Assembly (NCBI GenBank): GCA_016789165.1
Contig: JAEURL010000507.1
Coordinates: 1 to 9,057 of the forward strand
Direction of reading: 5' to 3'
Length of the DNA stretch: 9,057 nt
From: Anaerolineales bacterium
GTDB lineage: Bacteria; Chloroflexota; Anaerolineae; Anaerolineales; UBA6663
The notes under the pieces are model-generated. The model was not told the origin of the DNA. It saw nothing but the letters and a program-made list of their open reading frames with translations, and did no database searches. How positions within the stretch are numbered: the stretch's first letter is position 1; every line of letters begins with the position of its first letter. Position numbers and translations under genes: made by a program. Below are positions 1 to 5,340 of the stretch, piece by piece.

Positions 1-115
1 CGACCTCGATCAGGGGCCGGCCGCCCAGCGGCACAAAGGCCTTGTCCGAGCCCATGCGCGAACTTTTGCCGCCGGCCAGGACCGCCACGGTCAATTCCGG
101 GAAGCGAGCGGTCAT
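1..115 (-). CDS. mobA: Molybdenum cofactor guanylyltransferase (MobA-like), N-terminal fragment
   Basis: Only the first 38 codons are in the window; the gene runs off the left edge. The reading begins MTARFPELTVAVLAGG and continues with K-S-S-R-M-G-S-D-K-A-F and PLGGRPLIE. This is the nucleotide-binding signature LAGG-x-S-x-R-M-G-x-D-K of the MobA/NTP-transferase family. MobA attaches GMP to molybdopterin to make the guanine dinucleotide cofactor of Mo/W oxidoreductases in the cytoplasm. The phrase GSDKAFVPLGGRPLIE favours MobA over sugar nucleotidyltransferases such as GlmU, but a MocA-type cytidylyltransferase or a MobA fused to another Mo-cofactor protein cannot be excluded from so short a piece. 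The ATG at 115 has no Shine-Dalgarno sequence and sits six bases from a perfect TATAAT, which suggests a leaderless message. It is divergent from amrS. Confidence 0.82.
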   Translation of the reverse strand, partial: MTARFPELTVAVLAGGKSSRMGSDKAFVPLGGRPLIEV

Positions 116-121
116 AAAAAG

Positions 122-127
122 ATTATA
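122..127 (-). promoter_or_regulatory. -10 box (TATAAT) for mobA, probably leaderless
   Basis: The minus strand reads TATAAT, then six bases, then the ATG of the mobA-like gene at 115. Transcription would start at or within a base or two of the start codon. No Shine-Dalgarno sequence fits in the gap and no good -35 box lies 16-18 bp upstream. The perfect -10 match is seen directly; leaderless expression is inferred from its position. Confidence 0.55.
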
Positions 128-132
128 GCGGA

Positions 133-161
133 TTGACGCCCCCCTCCCCGCGCCCTACAAT
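133..161 (+). promoter_or_regulatory. Sigma-70 type promoter of amrS
   Basis: TTGACG (133-138), a 17-bp spacer and TACAAT (156-161) give a near-consensus housekeeping promoter, with ten of twelve bases matching TTGACA/TATAAT and ideal spacing. Transcription should start near 168, leaving a leader of about 30 bases before the amrS ATG at 198. The -35 box lies only five bases from the oppositely oriented mobA -10 box, so the two promoters probably cannot be occupied at once. Confidence 0.75.
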
Positions 162-185
162 GAAATCGGGCTGACGATTCACTTC

Positions 186-190
186 GGAGG
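186..190 (+). promoter_or_regulatory. Ribosome binding site of amrS
   Basis: GGAGG lies seven bases before the ATG at 198. This fixes the start and shows that Shine-Dalgarno initiation is used in this genome alongside possible leaderless genes. Confidence 0.8.
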
Positions 191-197
191 CCGCCGT

Positions 198-1325
198 ATG
201 GCCGCCCTGACCCTGCAACAGGAACTGGACGCGCTCACCGCCGACGGCGAGCTGTACAACCGGCACGCCGACGGGGCCGTCACCTGTTTCGCCTGCGCCC
301 ACCGCTGCCGGATCAAGCCCGGCCGGCGTGGCATCTGCCAGGTGCGCTTCAACGCCGACGGCGTCTTGCGCGTCCCGTGGGGATACGTGGGCGCCCTGCA
401 GTGCGACCCCACCGAGAAGAAGCCCTTCTTCCACCTCCTGCCCGGCTCGGACACACTTACCTTCGGGATGCTGGGCTGCGATCTGCACTGTGCGAACTGC
501 CAAAACTGGGTGAATTCACAGGCCCTGCGCGACCCGGCCTCGGCGGCGGCCGGCGCGCGGCCAGAGGCGGTGACGCCGGAGCGCCTGGTGGCGCTGGCGC
601 TCCGCCACCAGGCCCAGGTGGTGGGCTCATCCTACAACGAGCCCCTGATCACGAGCGAGTGGGCGCGGGCGGTCTTCCAACAGGCCGGGGCGGCCGGCCT
701 GAAGTGCGCCTACATCTCCAACGGCAACGCCACCCCGGAAGTGCTGGAGTATCTGCGGCCGTATCTCACCGCCTACAAGATCGACCTGAAGACGATGTCT
801 GACCGCAATTACCGCCGGCTGGGGGCGGTGCTGGACAACGTGCTGGAGGGCGTGCGGCGGGTGCACGCGCTGGGGCTGTGGCTGGAAGTGGTGACGCTGA
901 TCATCCCCGGCTTCAACGACGGCAGCGATGAGTTGCGCGATCTCGCGCAATTCATCGCGACGCTCTCGCCCGACATCCCCTGGCACGTCACCGCCTTCCA
1001 CCCGGATTATCGGATGACGGACCCGCCGGCCACCAGCGCGCGGGCCCTGCTGCGGGCCGCCGAGATCGGACGGGCGGCCGGCTTGCGCTACGTCTATCCC
1101 GGCAACCTGCCCGGCCAGGTGGGCGAGCACGAACACACCGTCTGCCCCGGCTGCGGGGCGCGCCTGATCGAACGATACGGGTACGTGGTCCTGAACTACC
1201 GGCTGACGGCGGCCGGCGCCTGTCCGGAGTGCGGAACCCGGATCGCCGGAATCTGGACGGATCGGCCAGAAACGGTAAGATTACTGGGGCCTGGCCGCCC
1301 GCGCCGCGCGGCCGGGGTATTCTAG
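198..1325 (+). CDS. amrS: AmmeMemoRadiSam system radical SAM enzyme (AmrS)
   Basis: This 375-residue cytosolic protein belongs to the radical SAM family that co-occurs with AMMECR1 and Memo proteins. The reaction is not well established, and databases often mislabel members as pyruvate formate-lyase activating enzymes. The N-terminus has a cysteine cluster (C30, C33, C37, C47), a likely metal site. The radical SAM 4Fe-4S motif CX3CX2C is at C94, C98 and C101 (GCDLHCANCQNW). Family-typical SYNEPLI (145-151), an HVTAFHPDYRMTD stretch (263-275) and YPGNLPG (300-306) follow. A C-terminal CPGC/CPEC pair (C316, C319, C342, C345) looks like a zinc ribbon. The length suits the family. The start is set by GGAGG seven bases upstream. 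Neither AMMECR1 nor Memo is in the window. A small gene follows 24 bases downstream, probably in the same transcript. Confidence 0.92.
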   Translation: MAALTLQQELDALTADGELYNRHADGAVTCFACAHRCRIKPGRRGICQVRFNADGVLRVPWGYVGALQCDPTEKKPFFHLLPGSDTLTFGMLGCDLHCANCQNWVNSQALRDPASAAAGARPEAVTPERLVALALRHQAQVVGSSYNEPLITSEWARAVFQQAGAAGLKCAYISNGNATPEVLEYLRPYLTAYKIDLKTMSDRNYRRLGAVLDNVLEGVRRVHALGLWLEVVTLIIPGFNDGSDELRDLAQFIATLSPDIPWHVTAFHPDYRMTDPPATSARALLRAAEIGRAAGLRYVYPGNLPGQVGEHEHTVCPGCGARLIERYGYVVLNYRLTAAGACPECGTRIAGIWTDRPETVRLLGPGRPRRAAGVF

Positions 1326-1349
1326 GCGACGGCCGCCCACGGAGGCACC

Positions 1350-1673
1350 ATGGACGACACATCTGCCCAGCCAGTCAAATTTCTGCTGGTGTACGACATC
1401 CGGCCTGAGATCCAGGACCAGTACTTTCAATTTGTGCTGGGAGAGATGGTGCCGACGCTGCAATCCATGGGGCTGGTGATGGCCGGCGCCTGGCACACCG
1501 CCTACGGGGATTACCCGATGCGGCTAGTTGAGTTTGTGGCCGAGGATCGGAGCACGCTGGAGCGGGTCCTGAGCTCCTCCGCCTGGGAGCAGATGGAAGT
1601 CCGGCTGCAGGCCTTCGTAGTGAACTACCGCCGCAAGGTCGTCCCCCTGCGCGAGAACGCCTTCCAGTTTTAA
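1350..1673 (+). CDS. Conserved-looking small protein, possible ferredoxin-like alpha/beta fold, function unknown
   Basis: I do not recognise this 107-residue soluble protein by name. Its pattern is a beta strand (KFLLVYDIRP, 9-18), a helix (about 19-40), a short strand with W48 (MAGAWHTAYGD), a strand (MRLVEFVAED) and a long helix (about 67-98) containing SSAWEQMEVRLQAF. This order resembles the dimeric alpha-beta barrel (NIPSNAP/Dabb-like) folds, but no catalytic signature is visible and the resemblance is an inference. There is no signal peptide or membrane segment. A GGAGG at 1341-1345, four bases before the ATG, supports the start. It lies 24 bases after amrS on the same strand, so co-transcription is likely. 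It converges with the fusion gene ending at 1737. Confidence 0.8.
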   Translation: MDDTSAQPVKFLLVYDIRPEIQDQYFQFVLGEMVPTLQSMGLVMAGAWHTAYGDYPMRLVEFVAEDRSTLERVLSSSAWEQMEVRLQAFVVNYRRKVVPLRENAFQF

Positions 1674-1680
1674 CACCCCG

Positions 1681-1712
1681 TCCGCTGGAATTGGAGAACG
1701 CTGGCCAGCGGA
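1681..1712. terminator. Candidate hairpin between convergent genes
   Basis: TCCGCTGG (1681-1688) pairs perfectly with CCAGCGGA (1705-1712) around a 16-base loop. A second small hairpin, GCCGG/CCGGC at 1718-1731, follows. The site is between two convergent genes, where a bidirectional terminator is expected, but no T-tract follows on either strand. It could be a transcript-end stabiliser instead. Confidence 0.3.
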
Positions 1713-1736
1713 GTGGCGCCGGCCAGCCGGCACGCC

Positions 1737-3893
1737 TCAGGCCGGCCGGGTGAGGGGATTGGTGCCGCGCCGGCTGCCCTCGCCGGCGCGCGGCAGCACG
1801 GTCTCGGCCAGGTGGTCGTACAACGCGGCCACGGCCACCCCAGACTCAAAGCGCTCTTCCGGCGCCACCGCCAGCATCCGCAGCAGCATCGCTTCCAATT
1901 CCACCGGGATCTCGGGCCAGTGCGTGCGCGGGCTTTGCGGCTGGCTGTACAGCTGCAGGGTCAGGCGCAGTTCCTCGCTCTCGGCCGCGAAGGCCGGCGC
2001 GCCCAGCAGCAGCTCATACAGGATCAACCCCAATAGGTAGACGTCGGTGCGCAGCGTGGCGGCGTGCCCGCGCAGCTGCTCTGGCGCGCGGTAGGCCGCC
2101 GGCCCGGCGCTGGTGGGGTGCGGGTACAACGGCGCGCGCCCGATCTGCAGCGCGCCATCCGGGCTGACCGTGATCTTCTCCGGGCGCAGATCGCCGTGGA
2201 CCAGGCCGCGCTCGTGCAGGGCGGCCAGGCCGTGGCAGAGCTGGCCGGCCGCGTCCCACAGCAGGCGCCAGGCCGGGCGGCCGCCCCACCACTCGCGCAA
2301 GGAGACGCCCGCCGGCCGGTCGCAGATGAAGGCCACCCAGCCCACATCGTTGACGACGTCCTTGCAGGGCAGCAGGGCCGGGTGGCGGGCTTGGCGCCAT
2401 TCGCGGGCCTGTTGGGCGAAAGTGGCGCGCGCCGGATCGGTGGGCCGGCCGGCCACCACGCGCACCAGGACGGCGGCGCCCGTGTCGCGCTCGACGCCGC
2501 CGTAGATCACGCCGAATTCGTCGGCGAACAGCAGCTCGGCCAGCTGGTACAGCCCGCCGATGGTCTCGGCCGCCAGGCGCAGGTGCTCCGGGCCGGCCAG
2601 GGCCGTCACGGCCTGCTGGCGGGTGCGGAACAGGCGCAGGGCATCGGCCGCCCCGCTCTGCTCCAGCACGCGCCGGATGTGCAGGGTGGGCGCCAGCACG
2701 GCCAACTGGGATTTGGGGTGGGCGCGGGCCGCGTCCACCAGCGCCTTGGCGCCGACGGCGTCGATCGTGGACAGCAGGGTCAGGTCCGCCAGCACGCGGC
2801 CGGACGGCGCCGCCGCCAGAGTCTCGGCCACACGGCGCTGGGCGTCGCCGAACGATTTCTGGTTGAGGTGGCCGGCCAGGGCCAGGGTCCACACGCCGTC
2901 GCCGCGCTCCTCCAGCACTTCCAGGCTGAGCGGCTGGCCCAGAAACAGCTCCAGCCCTTCCGTGCCCACCAGCACCTCGGTGTTAAAGCTGAGCTCGTTC
3001 ACCAGCGCGTACTCGCGGGCCGCCTCGGCGATCCGGTAGATCTGCTCGTCCGAGTGCGTGGGGTCATGGTGGAAGGTGATCAGCTTCTTCACCCGCGCCC
3101 GCTCGGCGATGTCCACGCCGATAATGGCCGAGCTGTGCCCCCAATCGGCCTTGCTCAGGAAGACGTCGCGCAGCGAGTACTGCGAGTCAAACACCAGCGC
3201 GTCGGCGCTGGCGAAGAAATCCACGTAGCGGCGCAAATTGGCCTCGGCCAGCGACTTGTATTCGCCGTCGCTGGCGAAGACGAAGATGCTCTCGCCGTCG
3301 TCGAAGCGGTAGGCGTAGGCCGTGCCGGGGTGGTAGAGTGCCAGGCTGGAGACCACGGTCCGCCCGATCTGCACCGTCTCGCCCTCGCGCAGCTGGACAA
3401 ACTCCTTGTCCGCCGGCATGGCGTTGGGCGGGATGGGGAAGTACATGGGCGCCACCTGCTGGTGTTCCAGGTAGAGCTGCGGGTTGTAATTGACGGCGTA
3501 AAAGATGAGCTTGTTGCCGGGCACGTAGGCCGGCAGGAAGAACGGATAGCCTTGCAGGTGGTCCCAGTGCGCGTGGGTGAGGAAGATGTGGGCCACCCCC
3601 TGGCCCTTGCCGAAATCGCGCGCCATGAGCTTGATGCCCAGGTCGCGCATGCCGGAGCCGCCGTCGATGATGATCGTGTCGGTGCCGGTGTCCACCTCCA
3701 CGCAGGTGGTATTGCCGCCCACCACGCCGCTCACGGCCGGCGGCAGGCTGGCCAGGTAGGCGTGGACGGCCCCGGGGTCGCTCAGGTCAAGGCCGGCCGC
3801 GCCGCTTAAGGCGCGGAACAGCTTCTCCCGCAGCTGGTCTGTGGAGAGCGGGGTTGGGATGGACCCGCGCACACCCCAGAATTTGATCCGCAA
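1737..3893 (-). CDS. Metallo-beta-lactamase-fold hydrolase / STAS / pseudokinase fusion protein
   Basis: This 718-residue cytosolic protein has three domains. Residues 1-315 form a metallo-beta-lactamase-fold hydrolase of the PhnP/RNase Z-like phosphodiesterase type: FWGVRGSIPTP start, GGNTTCVEV, DGGSGMRDLG, metal motif THAHWDH (106-112), H188, D209 and H276. The active site looks complete. About 322-433 is a STAS domain whose phosphorylation loop reads D378-A-V-G, lacking the usual Ser/Thr. About 447-695 is a Ser/Thr kinase-like domain with HGDLRPEKI (566-574) and YRAPE (601-605), but the VAIK Lys is R478, the helix-C Glu is Q495, the catalytic-loop Asn is K573 and the DFG Asp is R586, so it should be a pseudokinase. 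Start is TTG at 3893, chosen because AGGAGGGG lies nine bases upstream and family homology begins there. The substrate is unknown. Its own promoter lies in the 115-base gap after the response regulator genes. Confidence 0.9.
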   Translation of the reverse strand: MRIKFWGVRGSIPTPLSTDQLREKLFRALSGAAGLDLSDPGAVHAYLASLPPAVSGVVGGNTTCVEVDTGTDTIIIDGGSGMRDLGIKLMARDFGKGQGVAHIFLTHAHWDHLQGYPFFLPAYVPGNKLIFYAVNYNPQLYLEHQQVAPMYFPIPPNAMPADKEFVQLREGETVQIGRTVVSSLALYHPGTAYAYRFDDGESIFVFASDGEYKSLAEANLRRYVDFFASADALVFDSQYSLRDVFLSKADWGHSSAIIGVDIAERARVKKLITFHHDPTHSDEQIYRIAEAAREYALVNELSFNTEVLVGTEGLELFLGQPLSLEVLEERGDGVWTLALAGHLNQKSFGDAQRRVAETLAAAPSGRVLADLTLLSTIDAVGAKALVDAARAHPKSQLAVLAPTLHIRRVLEQSGAADALRLFRTRQQAVTALAGPEHLRLAAETIGGLYQLAELLFADEFGVIYGGVERDTGAAVLVRVVAGRPTDPARATFAQQAREWRQARHPALLPCKDVVNDVGWVAFICDRPAGVSLREWWGGRPAWRLLWDAAGQLCHGLAALHERGLVHGDLRPEKITVSPDGALQIGRAPLYPHPTSAGPAAYRAPEQLRGHAATLRTDVYLLGLILYELLLGAPAFAAESEELRLTLQLYSQPQSPRTHWPEIPVELEAMLLRMLAVAPEERFESGVAVAALYDHLAETVLPRAGEGSRRGTNPLTRPA

Positions 3894-3902
3894 TGTGGAC
3901 TG

Positions 3903-3910
3903 CCCCTCCT
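3903..3910 (-). promoter_or_regulatory. Shine-Dalgarno site deciding a TTG start
   Basis: The minus strand reads AGGAGGGG nine bases before TTG at 3893-3891. There is no ATG or GTG in frame near the conserved FWGVRGSIPTP beginning, so this site and the homology together set the unusual TTG start. Confidence 0.75.
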
Positions 3911-3938
3911 GCCAGGCTCGGCCGGCCCGACGAGGCGG

Positions 3939-3967
3939 AGTGTAGCATGGAGCCTGACGCCGGGCAA
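3939..3967 (-). promoter_or_regulatory. Sigma-70 type promoter of the hydrolase-STAS-pseudokinase gene
   Basis: On the minus strand TTGCCC (3967-3962), a 17-bp spacer and TACACT (3944-3939) form a reasonable housekeeping promoter. It would start transcription near 3932, about 40 bases before the TTG start codon, with the Shine-Dalgarno site in the leader. It lets the fusion gene be expressed apart from the response regulator genes upstream. A second -10-like TATAAC at 3991-3986 lacks a partner -35 box. Confidence 0.55.
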
Positions 3968-4008
3968 TTGGGAGCGCGGCGGTCGGTTATAGGTCCGTCT
4001 GCGCCGGC

Positions 4009-4404
4009 CTAGGGCGGGCTGGCGGCCGCGTCCCGCTGGGCGTCCAGCAAGGCTTGCTCCAGGTCGTCGATCAGGATGGGCTTGGCCAGAAAGCCGTTGG
4101 CGCCGGCCGCGCGCATCGACGCAATCAGGTCGGGCTGGGTGTCCGACGAGATCGCCAGGATCGGCACGCGCCGCAAGCGGGGATCGCGCCGGATGGCCCC
4201 GCACAGATCCACGCCGTTGACGCCCTGCATGTGGATGTCCAACACGATCACGTCCGGCACATGTTGCGAGAGGGCTTGCATGGCCGGCAGCGGCCCGTAG
4301 GCGGCGTAGGCTTCGTAGCCCAACAAGCCCAGCATCTTCACCAGGTTGTTGGCGATCATGCGGTTGTCGTCGATGACAAACGCATAGCGCATCACATCAC
4401 TCAT
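4009..4404 (-). CDS. Single-domain response regulator (receiver only), second of a pair
   Basis: This is a 131-residue CheY-like receiver with no output domain. The acidic pair D12-D13, phosphoacceptor D56 (VIVLDIHM), S86 in PILAISSD and K108-P109 (FLAKPI) are all present, so phosphorylation by a histidine kinase is expected. A short Ala/Pro tail ends the protein. About half of its residues are identical to the neighbouring receiver at 4411-4791, including the distinctive AYGP and RRDPR stretches, so the two probably arose by tandem duplication. The start ATG is six bases after the stop of that gene, implying one transcript and perhaps coupled translation; its own Shine-Dalgarno is weak, and an internal Met5 is an alternative start. 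The output is unknown; a protein-protein target such as the neighbouring fusion protein is an inference. Confidence 0.93.
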   Translation of the reverse strand: MSDVMRYAFVIDDNRMIANNLVKMLGLLGYEAYAAYGPLPAMQALSQHVPDVIVLDIHMQGVNGVDLCGAIRRDPRLRRVPILAISSDTQPDLIASMRAAGANGFLAKPILIDDLEQALLDAQRDAAASPP

Positions 4405-4410
4405 ATCACT

Positions 4411-4791
4411 TCACTCGGTCCGGTCCTTCGGCAGCGCCGCCAGCGCTTTTTCCAGCGCTTCGAGGCTGATGGGTTTCGGCAGAAAGGCGTCCGCGCCGGC
4501 CGCCATGACGCGCGCCACCGTTTCCGGCTGGTTGTCGCTGGACATGGCGATGATCGGGACGTGCGCGGTGCGCGGATCCCGGCGCAGGAAGCGGCAGATC
4601 TCCACCCCGTCCACGCCGGGCATGTTGATATCCAGCATGATCAGCCCCGGGAACTGGCGGGTGATGGTGTTGATGGCCGTGCGCGGCCCGTAGGCCACCT
4701 GGACCGGCAGGCCGAGCAGGCTCAGCATGCGGGCCAGGCTGTCGGCCGTCTCACGGCTGTCGTCGATCACCAGGGCGAAGGGCGCGCTCAT
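4411..4791 (-). CDS. Single-domain response regulator (receiver only), first of a pair
   Basis: This is a 126-residue CheY-like receiver made of one domain. It has D10-D11, phosphoacceptor D54 (IMLDINMPGVDG), S84 in PIIAMSSD and K106-P107 (FLPKPIS), a complete phosphorylation site. There is no DNA-binding or enzymatic output. A GGGAG six bases upstream on the minus strand supports the ATG at 4791. The gene begins 21 bases after the archease-like gene stops and ends six bases before its paralogue starts, so the three form one operon. No histidine kinase is in the window, so its phosphate donor must be encoded elsewhere. The closest paralogue is its neighbour, with which it shares about half its residues. 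Confidence 0.93.
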   Translation of the reverse strand: MSAPFALVIDDSRETADSLARMLSLLGLPVQVAYGPRTAINTITRQFPGLIMLDINMPGVDGVEICRFLRRDPRTAHVPIIAMSSDNQPETVARVMAAGADAFLPKPISLEALEKALAALPKDRTE

Positions 4792-4812
4792 CGGAAGCTC
4801 CCGGCCGGGGGG

Positions 4813-5211
4813 TCAGCCAGCGTGAAAGGGGATCGTGGTCTCATAGCCTTCGGCGGTCTGGCGGATGACGATCTCCAGCCCCAACTCCAAATTCAGCCGG
4901 CGCTCGACGCGCTCACACAGGCCCCCGGAGGCCAGAATGTGCAAGCGCAGCGGGGACAGCGTCACGACGACGAAGTCCTGAAAGACCCGGTCCTCCAGCT
5001 CCATCCAGGCCAGCAGTTCCCGCAGCCAGGCCAGCAGAAGCGAGGGATAATCAGCCCCGCGCACTTCCACCGGCCGGCGGATCAGCACCCCGCTTTTGGC
5101 GGTGGCGCCGGCCAGGGCCAGCATGGATTGGGCGGCCTGGACAAACAGGGCCTCCAACGTGGGCGCCCGCACGTGCAGATCCAGTCTGGAGGGCGGGATC
5201 GGCGCGGTCAC
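4813..5211 (-). CDS. Archease-fold protein lacking the usual metal-site residues
   Basis: This 132-residue cytosolic protein has the archease core pattern: TLEALFVQAAQSML (18-31), a D54 followed by SLLLAWLRELLAWMELEDRVFQDF (57-80, in the family LL-x-WL-x-ELL). Archease normally activates the RNA ligase RtcB and uses an N-terminal H-T-A-D and a C-terminal F-D-[IV] at its metal site. Here alignment by eye puts P-P-S-R (6-9) at the first and F129-H130-A at the second. The usual K-A-x-T-Y-H region reads R-L-N-L-E-L. It therefore looks like a diverged paralogue, perhaps without RtcB activity. The start is GTG at 5211; an in-frame TAG lies nine bases upstream, so the N-terminus cannot extend. There is no Shine-Dalgarno. 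It leads the operon with two response regulators. No rtcB is present. The family call is fairly firm; loss of function is inferred. Confidence 0.75.
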   Translation of the reverse strand: MTAPIPPSRLDLHVRAPTLEALFVQAAQSMLALAGATAKSGVLIRRPVEVRGADYPSLLLAWLRELLAWMELEDRVFQDFVVVTLSPLRLHILASGGLCERVERRLNLELGLEIVIRQTAEGYETTIPFHAG

Positions 5212-5217
5212 ACGATG

Positions 5218-5223
5218 ATTCTA
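5218..5223 (-). promoter_or_regulatory. Possible -10 box (TAGAAT) for the archease/response regulator operon
   Basis: The minus strand reads TAGAAT, six bases, then the GTG start at 5211. This is the same geometry as TATAAT and ATG at mobA. No clear -35 box or Shine-Dalgarno is visible, so leaderless transcription is the simplest reading. The single short motif is weak evidence. Confidence 0.35.
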
Positions 5224-5259
5224 CTCGAAATCACCCGGTCAGCCCCAGTTGCCCGGTCC

Positions 5260-5285
5260 TGCAACCCTAACCCGAGAGATACGTA
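5260..5285 (+). promoter_or_regulatory. ECF-type autoregulatory promoter of the sigma factor operon
   Basis: TGCAAC (5260-5265), a spacer of exactly 16 bases and CGTA (5282-5285) match the general ECF promoter form (an AAC-containing -35, about 16 bases, CGT-containing -10), as in TGAAAC-N16-CGTA of Bacillus sigma-W. It sits about 55 bases before the ECF sigma gene, where autoregulation is usual. I see no good sigma-70 promoter in this gap. Recognition by this particular sigma factor is an inference. Confidence 0.55.
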
Positions 5286-5340
5286 ATAAAGAGTGCCAGC
5301 CGGACCCTAAGATCTCCCGGCCGGCGGTCGAGGCCTGGAC

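Noticed and set aside
198..1325. Annotation of amrS as pyruvate formate-lyase activating enzyme
   Set aside because: The N-terminal four-cysteine cluster, the CX3CX2C within GCDLHCANCQNW, SYNEPLI and the C-terminal CPGC/CPEC pair fit the AmmeMemoRadiSam enzyme; no formate-lyase gene is nearby.
1699..1710. Perfect 12-base palindrome CGCTGGCCAGCG as a protein binding site
   Set aside because: It overlaps one arm of a hairpin between convergent genes and has no promoter nearby, so an operator is unlikely.
1737..2600. The kinase-like domain as an active Ser/Thr kinase
   Set aside because: Four key residues (Lys, Glu, Asn, DFG Asp) are replaced by eye alignment, so activity is unlikely.
2064..3809. 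A 581-codon open frame on the plus strand opposite the hydrolase-STAS-pseudokinase gene
   Set aside because: It mirrors a gene with clear domains. Its protein is rich in Gln, Arg, Gly, His and Val with no recognisable motif, as GC-rich antisense frames usually are.
4054..5286. A 410-codon plus-strand frame opposite the response regulators and archease-like gene
   Set aside because: It is antisense to three recognised genes, has low-complexity composition and no family signature.
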